DNA from: DASSBR01 sp035708085
GTDB taxonomy: Bacteria; Pseudomonadota; Gammaproteobacteria; Natronospirales; DASSBR01
Direction: 5' to 3'
Length of the DNA stretch: 64,000 bases
Assembly (NCBI GenBank): GCA_035708085.1
Contig: DASSTE010000035.1
Location: forward strand, 10,071-74,070
The stretch's first letter is position 1, and each line of letters begins with the position of its first letter. Under the pieces are notes generated by a model. The model saw only the letters and a program-made list of their open reading frames with translations. It searched no databases and was not told the DNA's origin. Below, piece by piece: positions 43,607-52,807 of this stretch. A program made the position numbers and the translations under genes.

Positions 43607-44815
43607 TCAGTAGTCCGCGGCAGGTAGCTCGTCGCCGCCCAATGCGAGCTTGCGCCGGCGTTTGTGCTCGTACATCGCGTTGTCGGCACCCACAACCGCC
43701 TCGTGGAGGCTGGCCGACTCGCCGTAGGCGGCGGCGCCGACGCTCACATTAAGATCTAATTCAGCGCCAGTCTCCGGCAGCCGGAGCGGCGGCGCGGCGG
43801 CGAGCACACTCTCGATCCGCGCGAGCGCATCGTCGGGGCGCGCCCCCGGCAGCACCATCAGAAATTCGTCTCCGCCGAACCGGTACAGCTTGTCGCAGCT
43901 TTGCAGCTGCGGTTGCACGACCGCCACGAAATATTTCAGCAAGCCGTCGCCGCTTTTGTGGCCGTAGTTGTCGTTAACTTCCTTCAGGTCGTCGAGGTCG
44001 CACACCAGCACTGTGCCGCCGCCGTTGCCGTTGAGCCCGATACCATCGTTGAAGGCACGGCGGTTGAGCACGCGCGTCAGCGAATCGCGCAGCGCCTCTT
44101 CCCGAAGCTGTGCATGCGCGGCGTTCAACTCTGCGTGTGCGGCTTCGGTCTCGCTGCGTACGTCATCGAGCAGCACCAGCACCATGCCGAACGCCAGCAG
44201 TACGTCGAGCACCAGGTCCGACCAGGCTGCGTAGCGCAAGGCCCAGTTGGCGAGATCGTGCGGCTGCGCTTGTATCCCGTTCGCCACGGCAATCCAGTAG
44301 AGGCCCCACAGTATGGCGATCAGGATGAAGATGCAGGCGCTCATGACAGCGCCGGCGTTGCGTCGCGGCACCCGGACGCTCAGCAGCAAATGGGCGCTGC
44401 CCAGGCTCAAAAGGATAACGGCCGGCGCCTGCGTCATCATCACGCCGACCAGCGAGGAATCCAGCCGGAAGGCGACTGCCGCCCAGAGCGCCGCCACGCC
44501 CAGCGACGGCAGGACCAGCCGATGGCCGATGCCGCGTGCGTATTCGAGCGTGCCGCAGAACAGCAGCGCGAAGGCGGTCAACTTGCCTAGTTCATAAATG
44601 AAGTTGGCGGCCGGCAGGGTCGCGGTCTGATCCCAGACCAGTGCGGCGACAGCTGCCGCGACAAGCACCCATGCGTTGGCCCATTTGAGGAAGTAGCGGC
44701 GGCCGACGGCGTAGGGCCGCAACAGGAAGAACAGCAACGCCAGCAACAGGCCGGCCGCGCCCTGACTGACGAGACCGATGATTCCAACGAGCCTGGTGGT
44801 CTGATCCAATTGCAC
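43607..44815 (-). CDS. Membrane-bound diguanylate cyclase (GGDEF)
   Basis: 402 residues. About six hydrophobic helices (10-225) form an integral membrane sensor. A short coiled coil (EAAHAELNAAHAQLREEAL) leads to the GGDEF domain (DSLTRVLNRRAF, catalytic GGDEF at 314-318). The product-inhibition site RxxD is QSCD here, so the Arg is missing and feedback by c-di-GMP may be weak. It makes c-di-GMP in response to an unknown membrane signal. Confidence 0.93.
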   Translation of the reverse strand: MQLDQTTRLVGIIGLVSQGAAGLLLALLFFLLRPYAVGRRYFLKWANAWVLVAAAVAALVWDQTATLPAANFIYELGKLTAFALLFCGTLEYARGIGHRLVLPSLGVAALWAAVAFRLDSSLVGVMMTQAPAVILLSLGSAHLLLSVRVPRRNAGAVMSACIFILIAILWGLYWIAVANGIQAQPHDLANWALRYAAWSDLVLDVLLAFGMVLVLLDDVRSETEAAHAELNAAHAQLREEALRDSLTRVLNRRAFNDGIGLNGNGGGTVLVCDLDDLKEVNDNYGHKSGDGLLKYFVAVVQPQLQSCDKLYRFGGDEFLMVLPGARPDDALARIESVLAAAPPLRLPETGAELDLNVSVGAAAYGESASLHEAVVGADNAMYEHKRRRKLALGGDELPAADY

Positions 44816-44922
44816 TAGCGGCCCCGCCCCCTGAATTCAACGCCAATGCTTTACATATTGGTCCGCAATACTGCCCCGCCCTGTCCGGAATTGCAAGTTG
44901 GATTCGGGGCGGCGAAAACGGC

Positions 44923-45552
44923 TCAGGAATGCAGCAATTCGCGCATCAACGGCTTGAGTTCGGCCCTGTCAGGATGGGCCGCACGGCCGTCGCCGCCGAT
45001 GATTGCCTTGAGCTGGCCGAGCGCATGGTCGAAGTTATCGTTGACGATCACGTAGTCGAATTCGTCCCAGTGCGACATGTCGGCTTCGGCGTCGCGCAGC
45101 CGGCGCGCGATCACGTCTTCAGCATCCGTCTGGCGGCCGCGCAGGCGGCGTTCCAGCTCGACGCGCGACGGCGGAAGGATGAAGATCGTCACGGCGTCCG
45201 GCATGGCAGCGCGCACCTGGCGCGCACCCTGCCAGTCGATTTCCAAAAGCACATCGATGCCGGCCGCCAGGCTCGCCTCGACCTGCTCGCGACCGGTGCC
45301 GTAGTGGTAGTCGAACACGCGCGCGTATTCCAGGAAGCGGCCCTCGGTGACCATGCGCGCGAATTCGGCTTCCGAAACAAAGTGATAATCGCGGCCGTCC
45401 TGCTCGCGCGGGCGTCGCGGCCGCGTCGTGAACGAGATCGAGACCATCAGCCGCGGATTTTCGGCCACCACCTGGCGCACCAGGCTGGTCTTGCCGGCGC
45501 CCGACGGTGCGGCGACCAGAAACAGCTTCGCCCGGCGGGCGTCACTCGACAT
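44923..45552 (-). CDS. gmk: Guanylate kinase
   Basis: 209 residues. P-loop APSGAGKTSLVRQV at about 13-26, the GMP-binding SFTTRPRRPREQDGRDYHFVS and DIDWQGARQVR-like region (LLEIDWQGARQV). It converts GMP to GDP with ATP in the cytoplasm. The start overlaps the stop of the yicC gene by 11 nt. The rpoZ gene that usually follows gmk in gammaproteobacteria is absent here. Confidence 0.96.
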   Translation of the reverse strand: MSSDARRAKLFLVAAPSGAGKTSLVRQVVAENPRLMVSISFTTRPRRPREQDGRDYHFVSEAEFARMVTEGRFLEYARVFDYHYGTGREQVEASLAAGIDVLLEIDWQGARQVRAAMPDAVTIFILPPSRVELERRLRGRQTDAEDVIARRLRDAEADMSHWDEFDYVIVNDNFDHALGQLKAIIGGDGRAAHPDRAELKPLMRELLHS

Positions 45553-46408
45553 TCTGCACTTGCTCCCGCATCTGCTCGATCAGCACCTTGAGTTCGACCG
45601 CCGCCTGCGTGGTTTCGGTGTCCTGCGACTTGGAAGCGAGCGTGTTCGCCTCGCGGTTGAATTCCTGCATCAGGAAATCCAGTCGCCGGCCCACCGGCTC
45701 GCTGCGCTGCAGCGCCTTTCCCAGCTCGGCGATGTGGCTGTCCAGCCGGTCCAGTTCTTCTGCCACATCGATCCTTTGCGCAGTGTAAACCAGCTCCTGG
45801 CTGAGCCGGTCGTCGTCAGGCGTGAGGTTGAGTTCTTCTAGCCGCGTGAGCAGCCGGGCACGCAACTGCTCGCGTACCGCCGGCAGCCGGGCGCGTACGG
45901 CGGCCACGTACTCGCCGATCGCGCCGGTGCGCTCGCGCAGCATTGCGTCGATGCGGGCACCCTCGGCGCGACGATTGGCGACGAGGTCCTCGAGCGTTGC
46001 CGCCAGCAACTCGGCGGCGGCCGCGGCGAGTTCGTCGACGTCCATCGCGGGCTCGCGCACGACCCCCGGCCAGCGCAGCAGATCCAGCGGGTCGAGCGGC
46101 GCCACATTGCCCACCTGTGCCGCCACGCCCTGCGCTGCCGCGGCGACCGCGGCGGCGAGTTCATGATCGACCGTCAGCGCGCCGGCAGCCGCAGCAGCCG
46201 CTTCCAGACGCACGGCGACATCCACCTTGCCGCGCTTGATCCGCCCGCCGATCTGGCGGCGGAGCTCCGCCTCCAGGCCCCGGAGCTGCTCCGGAAGCCG
46301 GAATCCGATTTCCAGATAGCGGTGGTTGATCGAGCGCAGCTCGACCGTCAGCGCGCCCCATCGGCCCCGGCTCTCGCCGCGGGCGTACCCTGTCATACTT
46401 TGTATCAT
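45542..46408 (-). CDS. yicC: YicC-family endoribonuclease-like protein
   Basis: 288 residues, matching the family length. The N-terminus IQSMTGYARGESRGRWGALTVELRSINHRYLEI and the C-terminus LDFLMQEFNREANTLASKSQDTETTQAAVELKVLIEQMREQVQNVE are very characteristic. E. coli YicC has been linked to RNA turnover as an endoribonuclease. It forms an overlapping pair with gmk and is divergent from the PP2C gene. Confidence 0.95.
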   Translation of the reverse strand: MIQSMTGYARGESRGRWGALTVELRSINHRYLEIGFRLPEQLRGLEAELRRQIGGRIKRGKVDVAVRLEAAAAAAGALTVDHELAAAVAAAAQGVAAQVGNVAPLDPLDLLRWPGVVREPAMDVDELAAAAAELLAATLEDLVANRRAEGARIDAMLRERTGAIGEYVAAVRARLPAVREQLRARLLTRLEELNLTPDDDRLSQELVYTAQRIDVAEELDRLDSHIAELGKALQRSEPVGRRLDFLMQEFNREANTLASKSQDTETTQAAVELKVLIEQMREQVQNVE

Positions 46409-46676
46409 TTGGGTGTGTTTGTCCTAACTGTCGCCGTTCGACGACACAAAAGTGCAACCTGCGTCACCTCTTTGCCGCTGCCGGCGATGTAAGGTTTCGC
46501 ACATGTATTCGACTCTGACAGCCCCTGAGTCGAGGCGGAATGGTAAGCTATTCCAGCTCGTGATGGCCACGGTCACGCGAGCGGTTCCGCGCTCGCACCT
46601 GCGGCGGGTGGCGCCGACGCGCCATCCGGCACCCGGCGGCGGGCGTTTCGTGGCCCATTGGGAGGGACGAGATCGG

Positions 46677-47414
46677 GTGAATATCGAGACCGCGCAGGCG
46701 ACCCGGCTCGGCAATCGGCGCGAGAATCAGGACCGCGCCGCGATCCTGATCGGCGACACCCGCGTTCTGCTGATCGTCGCCGATGGCATGGGCGGCCATT
46801 CCGATGGCGCGGCAGCCGCGCAAACGGCGGTCGACTCCCTCAGCCGCAGCTTCAAGGCGCTGCGTGGCGGCAAAAGCGCCTCGCAATTCCTGTCGGATGC
46901 CCTGATAGGCGCTCACCGTGCCGTCTATGAGCTCGGCGCAAAACAGCCGATCGCCAAGCGGCCGCGGACGACCTGCACGATTTGCCTCGTGGATGAAGGC
47001 GTGGCGCAATGGGCGCACGTCGGCGACAGCCGCGTGTACTGGTTTCGCGGCGACACGGTAGCGGCGCGCACCCGCGATCACAGCGCGGTCGAGGCGCTCT
47101 ACCAGGCGGGTGAAATTTCCGACGGCGACATGCAGACTCACCCGTTGCGGAACTACGTCGAAGAATGCCTCGGCGGAGAGCCGTCCGAGCCACGTTTTAC
47201 GATCGCGCAGCCGGTTGAGCTGGGTAAGGGCGACATCATGCTGCTGTGCAGCGACGGCCTGTGGAGCGCGCTGGGCGAAGCCGAGATCATCAAGCAGCTG
47301 CGCGCAGAGCCGGAACTCGAAAATGCGCTCGAATCGGTGACGCGCCGCGCCGAGGCCAAGACGCAGCCGGCGAGTGACAACGTCACGGCCGCGGCGCTGC
47401 GCTGGGGCGTCTGA
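46677..47414 (+). CDS. PP2C-type Ser/Thr protein phosphatase
   Basis: 245 residues if started at the GTG at 46677, where the PP2C fold begins (NIETAQATRLGNRRENQD). A GGAGG lies 11 nt upstream. An ATG at 46503 would add a 58-residue Arg-rich extension without family features, but it cannot be excluded. Metal and catalytic motifs are ENQDR, VADGMGGHSDG, HVGDSRVYWFRGD, LLCSDGLW and SDNVTAAAL. It removes phosphate from Ser/Thr; no partner kinase gene is in the window. Confidence 0.85.
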   Translation: MNIETAQATRLGNRRENQDRAAILIGDTRVLLIVADGMGGHSDGAAAAQTAVDSLSRSFKALRGGKSASQFLSDALIGAHRAVYELGAKQPIAKRPRTTCTICLVDEGVAQWAHVGDSRVYWFRGDTVAARTRDHSAVEALYQAGEISDGDMQTHPLRNYVEECLGGEPSEPRFTIAQPVELGKGDIMLLCSDGLWSALGEAEIIKQLRAEPELENALESVTRRAEAKTQPASDNVTAAALRWGV

Positions 47415-47423
47415 CTACTCCAA

Positions 47424-47717
47424 CTAATGCTTCTCCCGTGACACAAACTTGAAGAACCGGCTGGTATCGCCGCCGGTGGTTTCCTCCTGATACAAAAACG
47501 CCAGATCCGACTCCTCGAACTTGTCGAAGAACTCGTCCCAGCCGATCTGTTCCAGCCTCTGATCGTCGCCATCGGCATCGGGAAACTCGATCCTCAGTAT
47601 GCCGGCCTTTTCGCCCTGGGACTCGGTATCGCGCACCGTCGCCGGCAGCCCGTCGCGCGCTTCAACCCAGCGCTTGATCGTCTCGTGGTCCGTGGTGGTA
47701 TGGCTTTCGCCGGTCAT
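47424..47717 (-). CDS. Small conserved protein (family often mislabelled as glucan branching enzyme)
   Basis: 97 residues. AAGGAGG at 5-nt spacing fixes the ATG at 47717. The pattern TTTDHETIKRWVEARDGLPATVRDTE, GILRIEFPD, LEQIGWDEFFDKFEESDLAFLYQ is found in a family of short stand-alone proteins in alpha-, beta- and gammaproteobacteria. Some carry a wrong 1,4-alpha-glucan branching enzyme label. The function is unknown. Confidence 0.8.
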   Translation of the reverse strand: MTGESHTTTDHETIKRWVEARDGLPATVRDTESQGEKAGILRIEFPDADGDDQRLEQIGWDEFFDKFEESDLAFLYQEETTGGDTSRFFKFVSREKH

Positions 47718-47788
47718 GGCATCCTCCTTGATTGATGGCCTCCGCACACATGTTAGACTGACAGGAAGTACCTAAAAATCAAGCAAGG

Positions 47789-48802
47789 ATGCTCCCCATG
47801 TCTGCAAACCCCAAGGAAATCGCGGGCGCTGAACCGTTGATGCGTGCCGCTGTCCTGGCCTCCCCGGGCCGATTTGAATTCACTGAAATCGAGCGCCCGG
47901 TTCCGGGGCCCGGCGAGGTGCGCGTGCGTCTGCAAGGCTGCGGCGTGTGCGCGTCGAATCTGCCGGCGTTCGAAGGCCGCGACTGGTTCAACTATCCGCT
48001 GCCGCCCGGCGACCTGGGCCACGAAGGCTGGGGCGTCGTCGATGCCTGCGGCGATGGCGTCGACGGGATCGAGATCGGTGCCCGCGTCGCCGCGCGCAGC
48101 TTCCACGCCTATGCCGAATACGACCTGGCGGACGCCGCTGCAGTCGTGCCGCTACCCGACGCGCTCAATGGGCTGCCGTTTCCGGGCGAGGCCTTCGGCT
48201 GCGCGATGAATATCTTTCGGCGCGCCGATGTTCGCGAGGGCCAGACGGTCGCGGTCGTCGGTGCAGGTTTCCTGGGCTCGCTGGTCACGCGGCTGACAGC
48301 CAATGCCGGCGCGCGCGTCATTGCAATTTCCCGCTCACCGTTCTCGCTGGAGCAGGCACGCGCGATGGGCGCCGCCGAAACCATTCCGATGGAAGACCAT
48401 TACGCCATCATTGCGGCAGTCGAACGGCTGACCGGAGGGCATTGGTGCGACCGGGTGATCGAGGCGACCGGCAAGCAATGGCCGCTCGATCTGAGCGGCG
48501 AGTTGACCGGGTTCGGCGGTCGGCTGGTGATCGCGGGCTTTCACCAGGACGGGCCGCGCAACGTCAACATGCAGTTGTGGAACTGGCGCGGCATCGACGT
48601 CATCAATGCCCACGAGCGCGACCCGGCGGTGGCCATCGAGGGTATGCGTGCGGCCGCGGCAGCGGCCGCCGCCGGCGACTTCGATCCGCGCCGGGTCATC
48701 ACCCACCAGTTCCCGCTGGCCGCGCTGGGCGAGGCGCTCGAGGCCGCCCGGACACGCCCGGATGGCTTTACCAAGGCCGTCGTGATGACGGAGGCGCAGT
48801 GA
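47789..48802 (+). CDS. Zinc-type alcohol-dehydrogenase-like (MDR) oxidoreductase
   Basis: 337 residues. GroES-like N-terminal half with CGVCASNLPAFEG and GHEGWGVV, then a Rossmann NAD(P) half with VAVVGAGFLGSL. The four-Cys structural zinc lobe of classical ADHs is missing. The downstream gene overlaps its stop (TGATGG), so both act together. Substrate unknown; a polyol or sugar derivative is plausible. An inner ATG at 47840 (MRAAVL) could be an alternative start. Confidence 0.83.
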   Translation: MLPMSANPKEIAGAEPLMRAAVLASPGRFEFTEIERPVPGPGEVRVRLQGCGVCASNLPAFEGRDWFNYPLPPGDLGHEGWGVVDACGDGVDGIEIGARVAARSFHAYAEYDLADAAAVVPLPDALNGLPFPGEAFGCAMNIFRRADVREGQTVAVVGAGFLGSLVTRLTANAGARVIAISRSPFSLEQARAMGAAETIPMEDHYAIIAAVERLTGGHWCDRVIEATGKQWPLDLSGELTGFGGRLVIAGFHQDGPRNVNMQLWNWRGIDVINAHERDPAVAIEGMRAAAAAAAAGDFDPRRVITHQFPLAALGEALEAARTRPDGFTKAVVMTEAQ

Positions 48803-49863
48803 TGGACGGTGAAGTAGCCGTCGCCGTGCCCACCGGCGAGTCCGTGTCGCCGGAGACTTCGGTGCCGCGGCTTGGGTTTCTCGGTCTCGGCTGGATCGGG
48901 CGGCACCGCATGCGCGCGCTGGCCGACAGCGGCATTGCGCAAGTCGCCGCGCTCGCCGACACCGCACCCGAGTGCCTGGACGAGGCACGCGCGGTCGCAC
49001 CGGAAGCGACCGCATGCAAAGACTTCGACGCGATGCTCGGCCAGGACCTGGATGGCATTGTGATCGCGACGCCGAGCGCGCTGCATGCGGCGCAGACGAT
49101 CCGGGCCCTTGACCACGGCATGGCCGTGTTCTGCCAGAAACCGCTGGCGCGCTCCGGCGCGGAAACGCGCGAGGTAATCGCGAGCGCCATCGCCAACCAC
49201 CGGCTGCTGGGGGTCGACTTTTCGTATCGCTACGTACGCGGCATCCAGCAGATGCGCGAGCGTATCCGTAACGGCAGCCTGGGCGACATCTACGCGCTGT
49301 CGCTGGTGTTTCACAATGCCTACGGGCCCGACAAGCCGTGGTTTTACCGCCGCGAATCCGCAGGCGGCGGCTGCGTTACCGACCTCGGCATCCACCTGGT
49401 CGATCTCGCCCGCTGGCTGCTGGACTTTCCCGCAGTCGAGGCCGTGACCAGCCGCTGCTTCGCGGGCGGCCGCGAACTGCGGCCCGAGACGGACGAGGTC
49501 GAGGATTACGCCACCGCCCGACTGGATATGGCCGGCGGCGTCGGCGTTGATCTCGCCTGTTCATGGCGACTGCCAATCGGCCGCGATGCTGACATTCAGG
49601 TCGCCGTGTACGGCACGCAGGCGGGCATGGCGCTCAAGAACGTCAACGGCTCGTTCTATGACTTTCGCACCGAGCTTTACCGGGGCACGGCGGTCGAAGT
49701 GCTGTCCGAACCGGCGGATGAAGGCGATTGGGGCGGCCGCGCGATTATCGATTGGGCGCACCGCTTGCGGCGGGACACGCGTTTCGATCCGGCGATCACG
49801 GAGGTCATCGCCGTCGCCGACACTATCGACGCAATCTACGGGCAAGAAAAAAGCCGGGGCTGA
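48802..49863 (+). CDS. Gfo/Idh/MocA-family NAD(P)-dependent oxidoreductase
   Basis: 353 residues. Rossmann fold with LGFLGLGWIGRHRM, then the family motif FCQKPLA, in which the usual E-K-P has become Q-K-P but the catalytic Lys remains, and GGGCVTDLGIHLVDLARWLL with the catalytic His. It oxidises or reduces a sugar, inositol or related hydroxyl. It forms a two-gene unit with the MDR gene and ends inside a bidirectional terminator. Confidence 0.88.
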   Translation: MDGEVAVAVPTGESVSPETSVPRLGFLGLGWIGRHRMRALADSGIAQVAALADTAPECLDEARAVAPEATACKDFDAMLGQDLDGIVIATPSALHAAQTIRALDHGMAVFCQKPLARSGAETREVIASAIANHRLLGVDFSYRYVRGIQQMRERIRNGSLGDIYALSLVFHNAYGPDKPWFYRRESAGGGCVTDLGIHLVDLARWLLDFPAVEAVTSRCFAGGRELRPETDEVEDYATARLDMAGGVGVDLACSWRLPIGRDADIQVAVYGTQAGMALKNVNGSFYDFRTELYRGTAVEVLSEPADEGDWGGRAIIDWAHRLRRDTRFDPAITEVIAVADTIDAIYGQEKSRG

Positions 49864-49876
49864 GCCCGGCTTTTTT
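49847..49876. terminator. Bidirectional intrinsic terminator between the oxidoreductase gene and rplQ
   Basis: AAAAAAGCCGGG (49847-49858), loop GCTGAG, CCCGGCTTTTTT (49865-49876): 12-bp perfect arms with A- and T-runs on both sides. It ends the plus-strand oxidoreductase transcript and the minus-strand ribosomal operon. The oxidoreductase stop codon is in the loop. Confidence 0.95.
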
Positions 49877-49891
49877 ACGCAGCCTTCCGGC

Positions 49892-50272
49892 TTATTCGGC
49901 CGCGGTCACCTGCTCCGGCCTGTCGACCAGTTCGACCAGTGCCATCGGCGCATTGTCGCCGGCGCGGAAGCCGCATTTCAGAATGCGCAGGTAGCCACCC
50001 GGCCGGTCCTTGAAGCGCGGGCCGAGGTCGGCGAACAGCTTGGCGACGCTGGCGTCGTCGCGCAGTCGCGAGAACGCAAGACGCCGCTTGGCGACCGCAT
50101 CTTCCTTCGCCAGCGTAATCAGCGGCTCGACCACCCGGCGCAGTTCCTTGGCCTTGGGCAGGGTCGTGCGAATCACCTCGTGGCGAATCAGCGAACCGGC
50201 CATGTTGCGGAACATGGCGGCGCGGTGTGAGCTGTTGCGGTTCAGTTGCCGCCCGGATTGTCTATGGCGCAT
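49892..50272 (-). CDS. rplQ: 50S ribosomal protein L17
   Basis: 126 residues (E. coli 127). MRHRQSGRQLNRNSSHRAAMFRNMAGSL is diagnostic. Last gene of the alpha operon, 33 nt after rpoA and followed by the bidirectional terminator. It binds 23S rRNA near the exit tunnel. Confidence 0.98.
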   Translation of the reverse strand: MRHRQSGRQLNRNSSHRAAMFRNMAGSLIRHEVIRTTLPKAKELRRVVEPLITLAKEDAVAKRRLAFSRLRDDASVAKLFADLGPRFKDRPGGYLRILKCGFRAGDNAPMALVELVDRPEQVTAAE

Positions 50273-50305
50273 GACTATTAATCCCGAATCTTGATATTTC
50301 CGCTG

Positions 50306-51310
50306 TTATGCGGAGGCCTTGTCCTCGACACGCGGCAGACCGGCTGGCGGCCAGCCTTCGAGCTTCATGCCGAGCGCCAGTTCATGCTGCGCCAGAACGT
50401 CCTTGATCTCGGTCAGGGACTTCTTGCCCAGGTTCGGCGTCTTCAGCAGCTCGACCTCGGTCTTCTGGACCAGGTCGCCAATGTAATGGATGTTTTCCTG
50501 CTTGAGGCAGTTGGCCGAGCGGACCGTCAGCTCAAGGTCGTCCACCGATTGCAGCAGAATCGGGTCGACGTTGGTTTCGCGCTTCTGGTGCGAGGCGGCT
50601 TCGCCACCCTGCAGGTCGACGAACACCGACAACTGGCTCTGCAGAATGCCGGCGGCGCGACGGATCGCTTCTTCCGGGTCGATCGTGCCGTTGGTCTCGA
50701 TGTCGATAACCAGCTTGTCGAGGTTGGTGCGCTGCTCGACGCGCGCGGCCTCGACCGCGTACGACACGCGCCGCACCGGACTGAACGAAGCGTCTAGTTG
50801 CAGGCGACCGATCGGCCGGCTGCTTTCCTCGTCCTCGTAGCGCTGCGTCGCCGGCTCATAGCCGCGTCCGCGCTGCACGTACAGCGTCATGTTCAGCGAG
50901 CCGCCCTTGTTGACGTGGGCGATGACCATGTCGGGGTTCTTGATCTCGATGTCGTGCTCAAGCTGAATGTCGCCCGCCAGCACCGGGCCGGCTTCGTTCT
51001 TCGACACGGTCAGCGTGACTTCGTCGCGGCCGTGCATCGTGATGGCGAGATTCTTGAGGTTGAGCAGGATGTCGACGACATCTTCCTGCACGCCCTCAAT
51101 CGAGGTGTACTCGTGCAGCACGCCCTCGATCTCGACCTCGACGACCGCACAGCCGGGCATCGACGACAGCAGAATGCGCCGCAGCGCGTTGCCGAGCGTA
51201 TGGCCGAAACCGCGCTCCAGCGGTTCGAGCACGACCTTCGCGCGCCGCTCCGACTGCGTTTGCACGTCGACGACGCGGGGCTTGAGAAATTCCGTTACCG
51301 AAGCCTGCAT
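50306..51310 (-). CDS. rpoA: RNA polymerase alpha subunit
   Basis: 334 residues. N-terminal assembly domain (RAKVVLEPLERGFGHTLGNALRRILLSSMPG) and C-terminal DNA- and activator-binding domain (LTVRSANCLKQENIHYIGDL, LLKTPNLGKKSLTEIKDVL), the latter almost identical to E. coli. A short Ala/Pro-rich tail extends beyond the E. coli end. Lies between rpsD and rplQ as in other proteobacteria. Confidence 0.98.
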   Translation of the reverse strand: MQASVTEFLKPRVVDVQTQSERRAKVVLEPLERGFGHTLGNALRRILLSSMPGCAVVEVEIEGVLHEYTSIEGVQEDVVDILLNLKNLAITMHGRDEVTLTVSKNEAGPVLAGDIQLEHDIEIKNPDMVIAHVNKGGSLNMTLYVQRGRGYEPATQRYEDEESSRPIGRLQLDASFSPVRRVSYAVEAARVEQRTNLDKLVIDIETNGTIDPEEAIRRAAGILQSQLSVFVDLQGGEAASHQKRETNVDPILLQSVDDLELTVRSANCLKQENIHYIGDLVQKTEVELLKTPNLGKKSLTEIKDVLAQHELALGMKLEGWPPAGLPRVEDKASA

Positions 51311-51332
51311 GAGGATGGACCTCTCTTAAGAA

Positions 51333-51953
51333 TTACTTACTGTAAAGCTCAACGACCAGATTTTCGTTGATGTCCGGAAGCAGATCGGCGCGCTCCGGCA
51401 CCGTCTTGAACGTGCCGGAAAACTGCTTTTCGTCGACTTCAACCCACTCCGGCAGGCCGACCTGCCGGGCGATTTCCATCGCCGACTGAATGCGCAGCTG
51501 CTTGCGCTTGCTCTCGCGAATCGCGATCACGTCTTCCGCCTGAACCTGGTACGACGGGATGTTGACGATCTGGCCGTTGACCGTGATCGCCTTGTGGCTC
51601 ACCAATTGGCGGCCCTCGGCGCGGGTCGAGGCAAAGCCCATCCGGTAAACGACGTTGTCCAGCCGGCATTCGAGCAACTGCAGCAGGTTTTCGCCGGTCG
51701 CGCCGCGACGCCGCGCGGCTTCCTTGTAGTAGCCGCGAAACTGGCGCTCCAGCACGCCGTACATGCGGCGCAGCTTCTGCTTTTCGCGCAGCTGCAGGCC
51801 GTAGTCCGACAGCCGCGTGCGGCGCTGGCCGTGCTGGCCCGGCACCGAGTCGATGCGGCACTTCGAATCGAGCGGCCTGACGCCGCTCTTCAGGAACAGG
51901 TCGGTGCCCTCGCGGCGCGAGAGCTTGCACTTGGGTCCGGTGTACTTTGCCAT
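51333..51953 (-). CDS. rpsD: 30S ribosomal protein S4
   Basis: 206 residues, the same as E. coli. KLSRREGTDLFLKSGVRPLDSKC and the S4 RNA-binding fold RLDNVVYRMGFASTRAEGRQ are clear. The zinc-ligand cysteines of the C+ form are absent. Primary 16S binder and, in enterics, translational repressor of the alpha operon; 1 nt after rpsK. Confidence 0.98.
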   Translation of the reverse strand: MAKYTGPKCKLSRREGTDLFLKSGVRPLDSKCRIDSVPGQHGQRRTRLSDYGLQLREKQKLRRMYGVLERQFRGYYKEAARRRGATGENLLQLLECRLDNVVYRMGFASTRAEGRQLVSHKAITVNGQIVNIPSYQVQAEDVIAIRESKRKQLRIQSAMEIARQVGLPEWVEVDEKQFSGTFKTVPERADLLPDINENLVVELYSK

Positions 51954-51954
51954 C

Positions 51955-52347
51955 TTAAACTCTGCGTTTCTTCGGCGGACGGCAGCCGTTGTGCGGAATC
52001 GGCGTCACGTCGGTGATGTTGCTGATCTTGAAGCCGACATTGTGCAGTGCGCGCACCGCCGACTCGCGGCCGGGGCCAGGGCCCTTGACCCGCACTTCAA
52101 GATTTTTCAGTCCGTAGTCCTGCGCCGCCGTGCCGGCCCGCTCCGCCGCGACCTGGGCCGCAAACGGCGTGCTCTTGCGCGAACCGCGGAAGCCGGAGCC
52201 GCCCGAGGTCGCCCAGCACAGCGCGTTGCCCTGCCGGTCGGTGATCATTACGATCGTGTTGTTGAACGACGCATGAATATGCGCGATACCGTCGACGACG
52301 GTTTTCCTGACCCGCTTGCGCGGCGTCCGGGATGAGGCTTGTGCCAT
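51955..52347 (-). CDS. rpsK: 30S ribosomal protein S11
   Basis: 130 residues. GIAHIHASFNNTIVMITDRQGN and the C-terminal DVTPIPHNGCRPPKKRRV are typical. Platform protein of the small subunit; second gene of the rpsM-rpsK-rpsD-rpoA-rplQ group. Confidence 0.98.
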   Translation of the reverse strand: MAQASSRTPRKRVRKTVVDGIAHIHASFNNTIVMITDRQGNALCWATSGGSGFRGSRKSTPFAAQVAAERAGTAAQDYGLKNLEVRVKGPGPGRESAVRALHNVGFKISNITDVTPIPHNGCRPPKKRRV

Positions 52348-52376
52348 GAAACGTTCCTGTATCTAAAATCTGGACG

Positions 52377-52730
52377 TTATCGAACCGGGCGCAGCCGGCC
52401 CTTGCGGGTGCGTGCGTTGGTACGCGTACGCTGGCCGCGCAGCGGCAGCCCGCGACGATGGCGCTGGCCGCGGTAGCAGCCGAGGTCCATCAGACGCTTG
52501 ATGTTCATGGACACCTCGCGGCGCAGGTCGCCCTCGACCGGGAAGCGGCCGACTTCGGTGCGCAGCGCCTCGACTTCGGCGTCGGTCAGGTCGCGCACGC
52601 GCGCCGAGGGGCTGACGCCGGCCGCCGCGCAGATCTGCTGCGCGCGGGTGCGGCCAATGCCATAGATCGACGTCAACGCGATTACCGCGTGTTGGTTGAC
52701 CGGTATGTTGATCCCAGCGATACGGGCCAT
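52377..52730 (-). CDS. rpsM: 30S ribosomal protein S13
   Basis: 117 residues. MARIAGINIPVNQHAVIALTSIYGIGRTRAQQI and the basic tail RGLPLRGQRTRTNARTRKG are diagnostic. Head protein touching P-site tRNA and the L5 bridge. First gene of the alpha group, 77 nt after rpmJ. Confidence 0.98.
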   Translation of the reverse strand: MARIAGINIPVNQHAVIALTSIYGIGRTRAQQICAAAGVSPSARVRDLTDAEVEALRTEVGRFPVEGDLRREVSMNIKRLMDLGCYRGQRHRRGLPLRGQRTRTNARTRKGRLRPVR

Positions 52731-52807
52731 GGGGCCGAACTCCTCAATACGCTCGCGTGCAGCCGCAGAAGCGAAACACGCAAATATAACTAACTGATGC
52801 CTTCAAA

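Noticed and set aside
47424..47717. 1,4-alpha-glucan branching enzyme
   Set aside because: 97 residues with no glycosyl hydrolase features; the label is a known misannotation of this small family.
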